Source: an uncultured Desulfobacteraceae bacterium (lineage in GTDB: Bacteria; Desulfobacterota; Desulfobacteria; Desulfobacterales; UBA5852). From it: DNA of 64,000 nucleotides. The notes under the pieces were generated by a model, which was given only the letters and a program-made list of their open reading frames with translations, made no database searches and was not told the DNA's origin. Shown here one piece after another: positions 53,409-61,412 of the stretch. Position numbers and translations under genes: made by a program. Numbering within the stretch: position 1 is the stretch's first letter; each line of letters begins with the position of its first letter. The stretch covers positions 186,001-250,000 of the forward strand of contig CAJXSL010000005.1 in NCBI GenBank assembly GCA_913060875.1, given 5' to 3'.

Positions 53409-54950
53409 CTATTGAATAAAGCCCAGTTCCTTCAGATAACCGTTCATTTTCTTGCGTGTCTCAACCAATTCGGTTTCGATCGCCTCGATTTCGTCCTGCA
53501 CAGCCTTAATGTCGATCTCCGGCTCAGGCTCAAAAGTGTCGACATAGCGCGGGATGTTGAGATTAAACTCGTTTTCCTTGATTTCCTTGAACGTGGCCGC
53601 ATGGGCATACTTGTCGATGCTTTTGCGTTTGCGGAAAGTGGCTACGATTTTTTCGATATCCTGGGGCCTCAGTTTATTCTGGTTGGTGCTTTGTTCATAT
53701 TCGCGGCTCGCATCGATAAAAAGGATCCGACGGTTCACTGCCCGCGCTTTATCGAAAATCATCAGGGCGGCGGGGATGCCGGTGCCGAAAAACAGGTTGG
53801 CCGGCAGGCCGATGACGGCATCCAAAAGGTTTTCACGGATGACCGCCTCCCGGATCTTCCCCTCCTGGCCGCCACGGAACAACACCCCATGGGGCACCAC
53901 CACGCCGACCCGGCCGCTGCCTTCCACGGCGGTGGCCAGCATGTGGGATATAAAGGCCCAATCGCCCTTGCTTTTGGGGGGGATGCCGCGCTGAAAACGG
54001 CCGAAGCGGTCTCCGGCCGCCATCTCCTGTCCCCATTTGTCCAAGCTGAAAGGCGGGTTGGCGATGACCACATCAAATTTCATCAGATTACCATGCTGAT
54101 CTTTAAATAAGGGATGCCGCAAGGTATCTTCCCATCCGATGTGGGCCGCATCCACACCATGCAGGAACATGTTCATCTTGCACAAGGCCCAGGTGCTGCC
54201 GTTCATTTCCTGTCCGTAGAGGGCATAGTCATCCGAACCCACCTGCTTCCCCGCCCGGATAAGCAGGGATCCGGAACCGCAGGCAGGGTCGCAGATGCGA
54301 TTACCGGATTGGGGCGCCACCAATCTGGCCAGGGTTTCGGACACGGCGGCCGGGGTATAAAACTCCCCGGCTTTTTTACCGGCGCTGGCGGCAAATTTTT
54401 CGATGAGATACTCGTAAACATCGCCGATGACATCCATGTGACCCACGGATTCTTTACGCAAATCCAGATCCACCAAGTCTTCCAACAGGGTTTTCAGGCG
54501 GTTGTTGCGCTGGCGCGTCTGCCCCAGGTTGGCTTCGCTGTTGAAGTCGATATTGCGAAACACATTGTGAAGTTTGGCTTTGTTGGCATCTTCAAGCTGC
54601 TCCAACAGAATATTGATGAGAGCACCGATATTGCTTTGCGTCCGACGCTCGTAAAGGCTGTCGAAGGTGGCAGGGAAGCTGTCTTCGATTTCATTTTTGT
54701 CGCCCATCAATTCTATCTGCGGGATATAAAAACGCTCGAGCTTCATGGCCCGCTCGATGCGCAACCGGTTGCCGCGGTATTTTTTCTCAAATTCCGCCAG
54801 TTTCGATTTATGGATATCACTGAGGTATTTCACAAACAGCATGGTAAGGATGTAGTCTTTATACCCCGCAGGATCGATAACCCCGCGAAAGGTGTCACAG
54901 GCCCGCCAAACCGTATTGAAAATCACATCACGTTTTTGCTCGTCATTCAT
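53409..54950 (-). CDS. hsdM: Type I restriction modification subunit M
   Basis: A 513-residue N6-adenine methyltransferase. SAM-binding motif ICDPACGSGSLLIRAG, catalytic NPPFSLDKW and AGEFYTPAAVSETLARL. It starts with the HsdM_N helical domain (FNTVWRACDTFRGVIDPAGY). With HsdS it methylates the target sequence and protects self DNA. It lies 13 nt downstream of the half-length S gene. Confidence 0.95.
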   Translation of the reverse strand: MNDEQKRDVIFNTVWRACDTFRGVIDPAGYKDYILTMLFVKYLSDIHKSKLAEFEKKYRGNRLRIERAMKLERFYIPQIELMGDKNEIEDSFPATFDSLYERRTQSNIGALINILLEQLEDANKAKLHNVFRNIDFNSEANLGQTRQRNNRLKTLLEDLVDLDLRKESVGHMDVIGDVYEYLIEKFAASAGKKAGEFYTPAAVSETLARLVAPQSGNRICDPACGSGSLLIRAGKQVGSDDYALYGQEMNGSTWALCKMNMFLHGVDAAHIGWEDTLRHPLFKDQHGNLMKFDVVIANPPFSLDKWGQEMAAGDRFGRFQRGIPPKSKGDWAFISHMLATAVEGSGRVGVVVPHGVLFRGGQEGKIREAVIRENLLDAVIGLPANLFFGTGIPAALMIFDKARAVNRRILFIDASREYEQSTNQNKLRPQDIEKIVATFRKRKSIDKYAHAATFKEIKENEFNLNIPRYVDTFEPEPEIDIKAVQDEIEAIETELVETRKKMNGYLKELGFIQ

Positions 54951-54963
54951 TTGTCGTCCTTAT

Positions 54964-55545
54964 CTATCCACTTTTTCGAATCGCTTTAACGCAGGCCGCT
55001 GTAATCAAACTCACACGTTTTTCAGCCAATTGGTGCAGAAGCGCGCACTCCTTCTGCATGAGCATGGCCAAATCGGCAACCTTCTCTTGGGTTTCAAGGG
55101 GAGGTACAGGCACATCGATGCCTTCCAGCACCGCACGTTTCACCACCGGCATATTCACGCCTCGCCCGCTATGCTGGTTCAGGTAGTGGGCCACGGGTTC
55201 CTGGTTGAGATACCATTTCAGGTAATTCGGCAGGATCTGACGGGTATTAATCCGAATAATGAAAAAACAGGCGGCTGCCAGAACGTCATCCGGCAAATCG
55301 TCCTTTACCATAACGGTAAAATTTCGAGCCCCCCGCGCCATAAATAAAAGATCCCCCGCCTTCAGGGTCCAATCCTTTGAAGATTTCACCGGATTGAAGC
55401 GCACCATGGTGTCCACCTCATACGAGAGGCTGTCCGCATTCACATCTCGGGCTTGGAGCAAACAATATGGACCGTCGTCCTGGGGTACGATCCGGCCCCG
55501 GGTGATATAGCCACTCTGAATTTCAGATAGTGCATCGAGTCTCAT
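54964..55545 (-). CDS. Half-length type I specificity subunit S
   Basis: A 193-residue HsdS-like protein with only one target-recognition domain (about 1-120, MRLDALSEIQSGYITRGRIV) and one coiled coil (PPLETQEKVADLAMLMQKEC). Half-length S subunits can work as homodimers or as regulatory partners. ATG 55545 is the family start. It is the promoter-proximal gene of the hsd operon and divergent from the CBASS-like operon. Confidence 0.88.
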   Translation of the reverse strand: MRLDALSEIQSGYITRGRIVPQDDGPYCLLQARDVNADSLSYEVDTMVRFNPVKSSKDWTLKAGDLLFMARGARNFTVMVKDDLPDDVLAAACFFIIRINTRQILPNYLKWYLNQEPVAHYLNQHSGRGVNMPVVKRAVLEGIDVPVPPLETQEKVADLAMLMQKECALLHQLAEKRVSLITAACVKAIRKSG

Positions 55546-55714
55546 AGCCCCATTCAAATAACACAGTATGATAGTAACTGCAAATATATTTACAATATTT
55601 TTATTTTATTTTATGCAATATATAACATCTTGCTGAAATATTATTTGACATTAAATCATTTTGTATTACAGTTATGTTCATCTTGCGATAACTTTTATTT
55701 TGAAAGGAGCGTCC
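55546..55714. promoter_or_regulatory. Divergent AT-rich promoter region between hsd and CBASS-like operons
   Basis: 169 bp, strongly AT-rich compared with its neighbours. TTGACA near 55644 and TATTAC about 13 nt later are a poor pair. GAAAGGAG lies just before the first CBASS-like gene. Both operons should start here. Confidence 0.45.
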
Positions 55715-56221
55715 ATGACCATTGATGACGATCAGAAATTTCAGGTGCTGTTAACCCAGCTTCAGGAGCGCTACTGCGCTTCGCACAATATGAGGGAGCG
55801 AAGCACGCAGTTTGCCTTATGGATTTCCGGCATGGCCATTGGGCTTGCGTGGCTCTTGATCAGCCAACCCGGTATGACGCTTATGCAGCGAATTGCATTG
55901 ACGTTGTTGATAGGAGCGCTCTCCGTCGGCAGTTTCATTTTTATGAAAGGCTTGCAGAAGGGCTTCAACAACAACCGCAAGGCCATGATCGCCTGCGAAA
56001 AGTCATTAGAGCTGTATGAAACGGGGGTTTATTTAAAGGAATGCCCGCTGCTGCCCGACGCCTATGCCCAAAACAGCCACCGATGGAGCGATCATTTCAA
56101 CACACTGATTGTTTGGCTATCGATTGTCATCCTATCGCTGGTCATCCTCACATGGACATGTCCTCAGGCACCTGCCGAAAATTTGCAGACCATTCAAACC
56201 CAAGAACAGAAGGAGCGATAA
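55715..56221 (+). CDS. Three-helix membrane protein, likely CBASS effector (SLATT-like)
   Basis: A 168-residue protein with predicted helices at about 33-50 (FALWISGMAIGLAWLLIS), 58-78 (MQRIALTLLIGALSVGSFIF) and 128-149 (HFNTLIVWLSIVILSLVIL). The N-terminal and inter-helix parts are helical and charged. Small multi-helix proteins next to CD-NTases usually form pores after binding the cyclic nucleotide; the family (SLATT-like) is inferred, not shown. ATG 55715 has AAAGGAG upstream. The next gene starts 3 nt after its stop, so one operon. Confidence 0.72.
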   Translation: MTIDDDQKFQVLLTQLQERYCASHNMRERSTQFALWISGMAIGLAWLLISQPGMTLMQRIALTLLIGALSVGSFIFMKGLQKGFNNNRKAMIACEKSLELYETGVYLKECPLLPDAYAQNSHRWSDHFNTLIVWLSIVILSLVILTWTCPQAPAENLQTIQTQEQKER

Positions 56222-56224
56222 AAA

Positions 56225-57208
56225 ATGACCGACCTTCATAAGGAGTTTGGCACATTTCATGACCGTATTGCGTTAACGTCAGCGAAAAAAGCAACCTTGC
56301 GCACCGCCCGCGATGCAATTCGCGAACGTATTCGCAAGTATTTTCGCGAAAACCTGAAATTGAAGATCCCCAAATTCCGCGGGCAAGGCTCTTATGCCAT
56401 GGGTACAACCGTCAATCCGATTGGCGGGGAATATGATATCGACGACGGTGTCTACCTCCAGCATTTGGACAACCAAAACGACAGCGACTGGCCGGCAGCG
56501 GCTACCGTCCATCAATGGCTGGTTAAGGCCACCGATGGCCATACCAGTGAAAAACCGATGGACAAACACACCTGCGTTAGGGTTCGGTACGCCGGACAAT
56601 ATCATGTGGACCTGCCATCTTACGGCGAGCTGAATGGTCTATACCTGCTGGCCGTTAAGGACGAACCCAAATGGCGCCATAGCGATCCGCTGGCTTTGAC
56701 GGATTGGTTCGTTGAACAGGTAAAATTACAGGGGGAACAGCTTAGAAGGGTTGTTCGATATCTGAAAGCCTGGGCTGATTTTCAATCCAACCGGCGCGGT
56801 AAAATGCCCAGCGGACTGATCCTTACCGTCCTCGCCGCCCAGAACTTTAAAAGCCACGAGAGGGATGATGTCGCTCTGACCGATACGATTCAAGCAATTT
56901 CAGATGCCGTAAGCACAGCTTTCTACGTTTTTAATCCGGTTGACATCAGCGAGGAGTTGACGGCCCGCTTAACCGATATTCAGAAAACTCGCTTTCAAGA
57001 TGCCATTAAAAAAGGTGCTGAAGACGCAAACGAAGCCGTCTCAAAGAAAGACAGCCACGCAGCATCCAAACAATGGCGCAAACACTTGGGGGACCGTTTC
57101 CCTCTGGTGGCTAAAAAGAACGACAACGGCACGGCAAAACATACGGCTGCCAGCATAGCTGCGGTCCATGCCCGAAAGAATCCGCCCAAACCGTGGAGCT
57201 GGCGCTAA
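56225..57208 (+). CDS. CD-NTase (cGAS/DncV-like nucleotidyltransferase)
   Basis: A 327-residue cyclic oligonucleotide synthase. Catalytic core: GQGSYAMGTTVNP (54-65, Gly55-Ser56), GEYDIDDGVYL (69-78, Asp71 and Asp73) and the third acid Asp129 in YHVDLPSY. This is the pattern of active CD-NTases used in CBASS. The OAS-like helical domain follows. It should make a cyclic di- or trinucleotide in response to phage. The C-terminus ends PPKPWSWR, with no terminal Gly as usually seen in CD-NTases that are conjugated by Cap2-type enzymes. The stop overlaps the start of the E2-like gene (TAATG). Confidence 0.9.
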   Translation: MTDLHKEFGTFHDRIALTSAKKATLRTARDAIRERIRKYFRENLKLKIPKFRGQGSYAMGTTVNPIGGEYDIDDGVYLQHLDNQNDSDWPAAATVHQWLVKATDGHTSEKPMDKHTCVRVRYAGQYHVDLPSYGELNGLYLLAVKDEPKWRHSDPLALTDWFVEQVKLQGEQLRRVVRYLKAWADFQSNRRGKMPSGLILTVLAAQNFKSHERDDVALTDTIQAISDAVSTAFYVFNPVDISEELTARLTDIQKTRFQDAIKKGAEDANEAVSKKDSHAASKQWRKHLGDRFPLVAKKNDNGTAKHTAASIAAVHARKNPPKPWSWR

Positions 57209-57963
57209 TGTCGCAGTGGTATCAGCATAACCACAGCCTGTTTCGCGAAGAACGTAAAAGGCTGGCGGAAGCATGCGAGCTGATGATGCTCTCAGTTGTC
57301 GCGCCGGGTTTTCCTATCAATTCAGCCGTATTAACAAACACTGAATGCGCTATCGCCCATGGGACATATTCGATCCAAGCAAAAGACGGGCGTGGTGAAA
57401 TCGAGTATGGCATCACCCTATGGACACCTCCAAATTATCCCAAATTGCCACCAGTTTTGTTTGGCAACGATCCCAAATTGCCGACTGAAAATATCGATCG
57501 CCATATCCCCTTTAATGGGCAAGCCTGCCTTGCTGTTAATAGCGAAATTGAGCTGCATTGGCCTCCCGGGTCAAACCTGGTTGATTTCATCGAGAAACTG
57601 GTTGCTCCGTTCTTAGCCTGGCAAGCCTATTATGACGCATTCGGTTACCCGCCTTCCTGGGGTGGAAGGTCGCATGGAAACAAGGGCATTTTTGAGTTTT
57701 ATACCGATATTCTCGGAATGAGCGGCGATAAGATCATTGTAGGTTTCATGAAATTGCTTGAAAGGAAAAAACCGCCGAAAGGCCATGAAATCTGCCCATG
57801 TGGTTCAGGAAGAAAGCTGCGCGATTGTCATCAAAATCTACTGAATGAAACACGCCGCATTCTCAACCCGAAAAAGGTGAGGATGGATTTGGCGATAATA
57901 GACGGAAATTCGGGCCCAAAAATTACCCGTAAAAAAAGGATCCCGCCCTTTCGGCACAAATAA
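57208..57963 (+). CDS. E2-like (Cap2-type) protein fused to a SEC-C motif
   Basis: A 251-residue protein. The first about 150 residues have E2-fold features: NYPKLPPVLFGND, then HIPFNGQACLAV with the catalytic Cys107, and WPPGSNLVDFIEKLVAPFLAW. This matches E2-only CBASS proteins of short type II systems. A C-terminal SEC-C metal motif CPCGSGRKLRDCH (Cys196, Cys198, Cys207, His208) is added; SEC-C binds zinc. No E1 domain is fused. It overlaps the CD-NTase stop by 1 nt, so translation is coupled. Confidence 0.8.
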   Translation: MSQWYQHNHSLFREERKRLAEACELMMLSVVAPGFPINSAVLTNTECAIAHGTYSIQAKDGRGEIEYGITLWTPPNYPKLPPVLFGNDPKLPTENIDRHIPFNGQACLAVNSEIELHWPPGSNLVDFIEKLVAPFLAWQAYYDAFGYPPSWGGRSHGNKGIFEFYTDILGMSGDKIIVGFMKLLERKKPPKGHEICPCGSGRKLRDCHQNLLNETRRILNPKKVRMDLAIIDGNSGPKITRKKRIPPFRHK

Positions 57964-57986
57964 AACACGGTGATTAGGAGATGATT

Positions 57987-59219
57987 GTGATTGAAGAAAA
58001 AAGGCGACCGCGACAATCGTTTACACGCGCCCTGAAAAATATTGCCGATCGGATCGATTCGCATATCACGTTCGAGGCAGAATATTACAACAGTTTTTTA
58101 CATAAGAAGGAGCGGGTCGTTTTCCGAGTCAATGCGCTGTGGGCCTTCGGATCGTGGGCCAAGGGGGCGCTGGACTGCGGCGACTTGGACCTGATGGCAG
58201 ACATCAGCATGGTGGAAGGCTTCATGCCATTTGAAAGTGTCATCCGCCGAGTTTTGGTAAAAAGGGCGCGGGATGTGCGCCTTTATATCGGAACGCCTGA
58301 AAAGAACAGTTCAAGGGCAATCATCGAAGACGCGATCTTGATATGGTCGCCTGAAAATCGTGATTGGAAAGCCAATATTGCCGGCATCAAGTCCAATCCA
58401 GCAATAAAAAGATTCCAGCGAAAAACGGACATCATTCCGTTGCGCAACGAACAGTTATATGCCGAGATTGACGCAATTGAGGCGGTTGTGGACTTACGGG
58501 AAAAAGGCATCTTGGATTGGTCGTGGGTTCCCTTTCCGGAAAAGGAACCCGAAATAGACAAATGGACCTCTACATCAAAGAAAGCATTTGAGCGGATTTC
58601 AAATCACAGTGGTGTAAAAACGGCAACGGCAATGAAACACGTCATCAACTGGTTTGAGAAAAACGAACCCATCAGGACATGGAAATTCGATAACGATAAC
58701 AGAGCCGCCTTTTGGATAAACGGAAAACGTATCCATGTAGGCAGGCCGTGCCTTGATCAATTTTACATCGATCACCATTCTTGCAGTGGCATAATGCTTG
58801 TCCCCCACATAACCAAACGCGGACCCAATGGTATATGGCATATTCGTCGGGGGAAAGAGCATCCACTTGAAAAAATGTTTTTGAGGGCAAGCGGCTTCAC
58901 TATAGTGGGTTCGGATGGTAAGCCCGATATCATTGAAGCAATTTCAGGCTGGGAGTCCGTTAATTTAATCGAAATGTTCAGAAGCTGCAAAGACGCTGAA
59001 GAATTCCTCGAGGATATTTCTGAAGATTTAACGGATGATTGTAAGATTGGCAAAATATCGAGCAAAGACTTGCTTAACGCCATAAGTTGTGTTGACCAAC
59101 TTTCAATTGATTGGGAATTCTATGCAATTACGATAAAAGGCACTCGTTTTGATGGGGAAAAATTTGGCCGCCCAAAGCCGGAAGAATTGATGACACTTTT
59201 AAACACTGACAGAGCGTAG
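57987..59219 (+). CDS. Second nucleotidyltransferase-fold protein in the CBASS-like operon
   Basis: About 410 residues. A minimal Pol-beta core is visible: ALWAFGSWAKG followed by CGDLDLMADI, giving Gly-Ser and a D-x-D (about Asp66/Asp68), typical of MNT-type NTases rather than CD-NTases. The remaining 300 residues form an unrecognised domain with several conserved-looking segments (AFWINGKRIHVGRPCLDQFY, GFTIVGSDGKPDIIEAI). GTG 57987 has AGGAG at a proper 6-nt spacing; ATG 57981 touches that site. It is the last gene of the operon (18-nt gap to the E2 gene), and such a gene is not a known core CBASS component. Confidence 0.7.
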   Translation: MIEEKRRPRQSFTRALKNIADRIDSHITFEAEYYNSFLHKKERVVFRVNALWAFGSWAKGALDCGDLDLMADISMVEGFMPFESVIRRVLVKRARDVRLYIGTPEKNSSRAIIEDAILIWSPENRDWKANIAGIKSNPAIKRFQRKTDIIPLRNEQLYAEIDAIEAVVDLREKGILDWSWVPFPEKEPEIDKWTSTSKKAFERISNHSGVKTATAMKHVINWFEKNEPIRTWKFDNDNRAAFWINGKRIHVGRPCLDQFYIDHHSCSGIMLVPHITKRGPNGIWHIRRGKEHPLEKMFLRASGFTIVGSDGKPDIIEAISGWESVNLIEMFRSCKDAEEFLEDISEDLTDDCKIGKISSKDLLNAISCVDQLSIDWEFYAITIKGTRFDGEKFGRPKPEELMTLLNTDRA

Positions 59220-59321
59220 AAAGAGGTAATTTGCACATCGATTAGTGTGGGAAACCCTGGATGGTCCATATCCGTGAAAATCTGTGCTGACCAGTGGCTA
59301 TCCCAAGTCCTTTGCTACCCG

Positions 59322-59362
59322 CAAAAATAAAAAGGACTTAGCCCGCATGGGGCTAAGTCCTT
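59322..59362 (-). terminator. Terminator of tRNA-Phe
   Basis: Read leftward: AAGGACTTAGCCC pairs with GGGCTAAGTCCTT (59332-59344 with 59350-59362), followed by TTTATTTTT. It is an intrinsic terminator just after the tRNA. Confidence 0.85.
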
Positions 59363-59368
59363 GATATA

Positions 59369-59445
59369 TGGTGCCGAGGGACAGATTTGAACTGCCGACA
59401 CGGGGATTTTCAGTCCCCTGCTCTACCGCCTGAGCTACCTCGGCA
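59369..59445 (-). tRNA. tRNA-Phe (anticodon GAA)
   Basis: 77 nt including an encoded CCA. Acceptor stem TGCCGAG/CTCGGCA, D-arm GCTC-AGGCGGTAGAGC, anticodon arm with ACTGAAAATC (GAA anticodon), and T-arm GTTCAAATC. It lies at the right border of the defence region, with its 3' end toward it. Confidence 0.95.
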
Positions 59446-59638
59446 AACACACTGGTTTGCTTTCCGGCGTCCCCGTGATGATCGTTTCAGGTCCGCCAAA
59501 AACGAACAAGCTATATGGCACAGCTCGGTCGGTCTGTCAAGCAATTTCGAAAGCGTTTTGAATCTTCCGAATAGCGTTGCGGGACCGGGATTCCGTATCG
59601 CTTAGGCATGGCCCTGCCATGCCTTCGGCCACCGCCCG

Positions 59639-60388
59639 TCAGACCACCTTGCGCAGGTCGCCGTACAAATGCTGAACCAGGGTGCAGGCCGCCAGGGTGG
59701 CGGTTTCGGCCCGCAGGATGCGGGGCCCCAGGGTAGCCAGCTGAAAGCCGGCCCGGGCGGCCGCTTCGGCCTCTTCCTCGGCAAAGCCGCCTTCCGGGCC
59801 CACCACCACCAGCACTCGCCGGGGAGAATCCGCGTCGCCATCGATCACCGCCGGCAGGGGTTCGCGGGCGCCTTCCCAGAACATGATGCAGGTGTCGTAC
59901 TGGCCGGCCTCCCGGACAACATCTTCGAGCCGGCCCTTCGGCAGGATGTCCGGCACCCGCCCCCGGCGGCACTGCTTGACGGCCTCCCGCGCAATCCGCT
60001 CCCAGCGCGCCGTGCGCGCGGCCTGGCGTTTGGCGTCCGGCTGGGGCACCGACCGGGCGGACAGGAAGGGCCACCACCGGGTCATGCCCAACTCCGTCAG
60101 CTGGCGCAGCAGGAGATCCATCTTCTGGTCCTTCAGCAGGGCCTGGGCCACCACGAGTTCACCTTCCGGTTCCCGGGGTGAGGGAAACCGGCTCAGCACC
60201 TCCAACACCACCTGGTCCCGGGTCACGGTCCGGATACGGCCCTCGCCCTGCATGCCGCCGCCATCGGAAAGGCCAACCACCATACCGGGCTTCAGCCGCA
60301 GGACTTTGCCCATGTGGCGGGCTTCCTTCCCTTCGATGGTGACGACCTCACCGGCCAGGTCGTCCGGTCTGATGAAAAAATAGCGCAT
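59639..60388 (-). CDS. rsmE: 16S rRNA (uracil-1498-N3)-methyltransferase RsmE
   Basis: A 249-residue SPOUT methyltransferase that methylates U1498 of 16S rRNA. N-terminal PUA-like domain (MRYFFIRPDDLAGEVVTIEG with KEARHMGKVLRL), then the knot with LVVAQALLKDQKMDLLLRQL, VVVGPEGGFAEEE and LGPRILRAETATLAA. Length normal. It starts at the first ATG and has no close partner. Confidence 0.95.
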   Translation of the reverse strand: MRYFFIRPDDLAGEVVTIEGKEARHMGKVLRLKPGMVVGLSDGGGMQGEGRIRTVTRDQVVLEVLSRFPSPREPEGELVVAQALLKDQKMDLLLRQLTELGMTRWWPFLSARSVPQPDAKRQAARTARWERIAREAVKQCRRGRVPDILPKGRLEDVVREAGQYDTCIMFWEGAREPLPAVIDGDADSPRRVLVVVGPEGGFAEEEAEAAARAGFQLATLGPRILRAETATLAACTLVQHLYGDLRKVV

Positions 60389-60553
60389 GGGCTTAATTAA
60401 AATGGGAAGCGAAATGGTGCAAACCCTTTTTTGGGGGCGGCTTCAGACGGGGTCTCGATCTTGACACTCTACCCCCCCTGTGGTAGCGTTCCTTCGATTT
60501 ATATCGACGGACAGGTGCGCTGTATAATTGCTTCCAGCATCCAAGAGGGATCC

Positions 60554-61318
60554 ATGGCCGAACAACGCCCCCCGCATGACGCCCAGGGTCCGGAAGAGGA
60601 CGACGCCATCATCGAATTGACGGACGTCGTAGACTCACCGGAAACCGCCAGCGAAGAGATCATCGAACTGACGGAAGTTGTCGCGCGTGACGCCGGCGAA
60701 GACGATGAAATCATTGAACTGACCGACGTGGTGGACACCGCTCCGGCCCCGGAGGCCGAAGTGGACCAGCCGCCGGCCGAGGATCCGGTGATCGAACTGA
60801 CCGAGGTGGTTCCTGAAGAAGACAACGCCCTCGAAATACTGCTGGAGGAAAGCGAGGCCGAGGCTTCCGAAGAGGCGCCTCAGGCCGCCAGCGTGGAAGA
60901 GTCCACCAGCGGTGATCTGGCCTTTGCCGAGATGGAACTGGATATCGAAGACCGCAAGGAAGACGAGCTCTTCGATTCTCTGGGCATGAACCTGGAGGCC
61001 GGTTTGATTGAACCCGGTGCCGATTCCGACGAACTGGATTTCAATCTGAGCACCCAGGAACTTTCCGACGCCATCGATCTGCTGGACGCCAAACTCGCTG
61101 AAGATCCGCCCCGGCAGCCGGCCATCGAAAAAACCGCAGACGACCAGCCCGTCTCCCTGGAATCCGACCAGTTGGAGGCCGCGCTTGAAAACGTCATCAA
61201 AAAGATGTTCAAGGAAAAAATCGACCACTTGCTGAACGATGCCATCGAAAAAACGGTTTCCACGGAAATGGAGCGCCTGAAGGCGCAGTTGCTCGGGGAC
61301 GATCCGAAAAAGCCATAA
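60554..61318 (+). CDS. Acidic repeat protein with PopZ-like C-terminus
   Basis: A 254-residue, very acidic soluble protein. The N-terminal half carries four copies of [AE]IIELT[DE]VV (about 18-26, 35-43, 52-60, 78-86) in disordered sequence. The last about 50 residues (LENVIKKMFKEKIDHLLNDA then IEKTVSTEMERLKAQLL) resemble the DUF2497/PopZ oligomerising helices. That would suggest a scaffold that forms a polar matrix. ATG 60554 has AGAGGGA upstream; the frame to 60431 is rejected. A terminator follows. Confidence 0.6.
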   Translation: MAEQRPPHDAQGPEEDDAIIELTDVVDSPETASEEIIELTEVVARDAGEDDEIIELTDVVDTAPAPEAEVDQPPAEDPVIELTEVVPEEDNALEILLEESEAEASEEAPQAASVEESTSGDLAFAEMELDIEDRKEDELFDSLGMNLEAGLIEPGADSDELDFNLSTQELSDAIDLLDAKLAEDPPRQPAIEKTADDQPVSLESDQLEAALENVIKKMFKEKIDHLLNDAIEKTVSTEMERLKAQLLGDDPKKP

Positions 61319-61363
61319 CCGTCGGGGACACCGACAGCAAATAGGGCCTGGAAACGCGATTGT

Positions 61364-61389
61364 GGGGATTATTCTATAATCCCCTTTTT
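61364..61389 (+). terminator. Intrinsic terminator after the acidic protein
   Basis: GGGGATTAT (61364-61372) pairs with ATAATCCCC (61376-61384) around TCT, followed by TTTTT. It ends the acidic protein transcript 24 nt before valS and may also act as valS leader attenuator. Confidence 0.75.
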
Positions 61390-61412
61390 CAATTTAAGAA
61401 GGAGTGGGTTGC

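Noticed and set aside
59369-59445. tRNA-Phe 3' end as an attachment site of an integrated island
   Set aside because: No integrase in the window and no duplicate of the tRNA end was spotted to the left. Kept only as a possibility in the findings.
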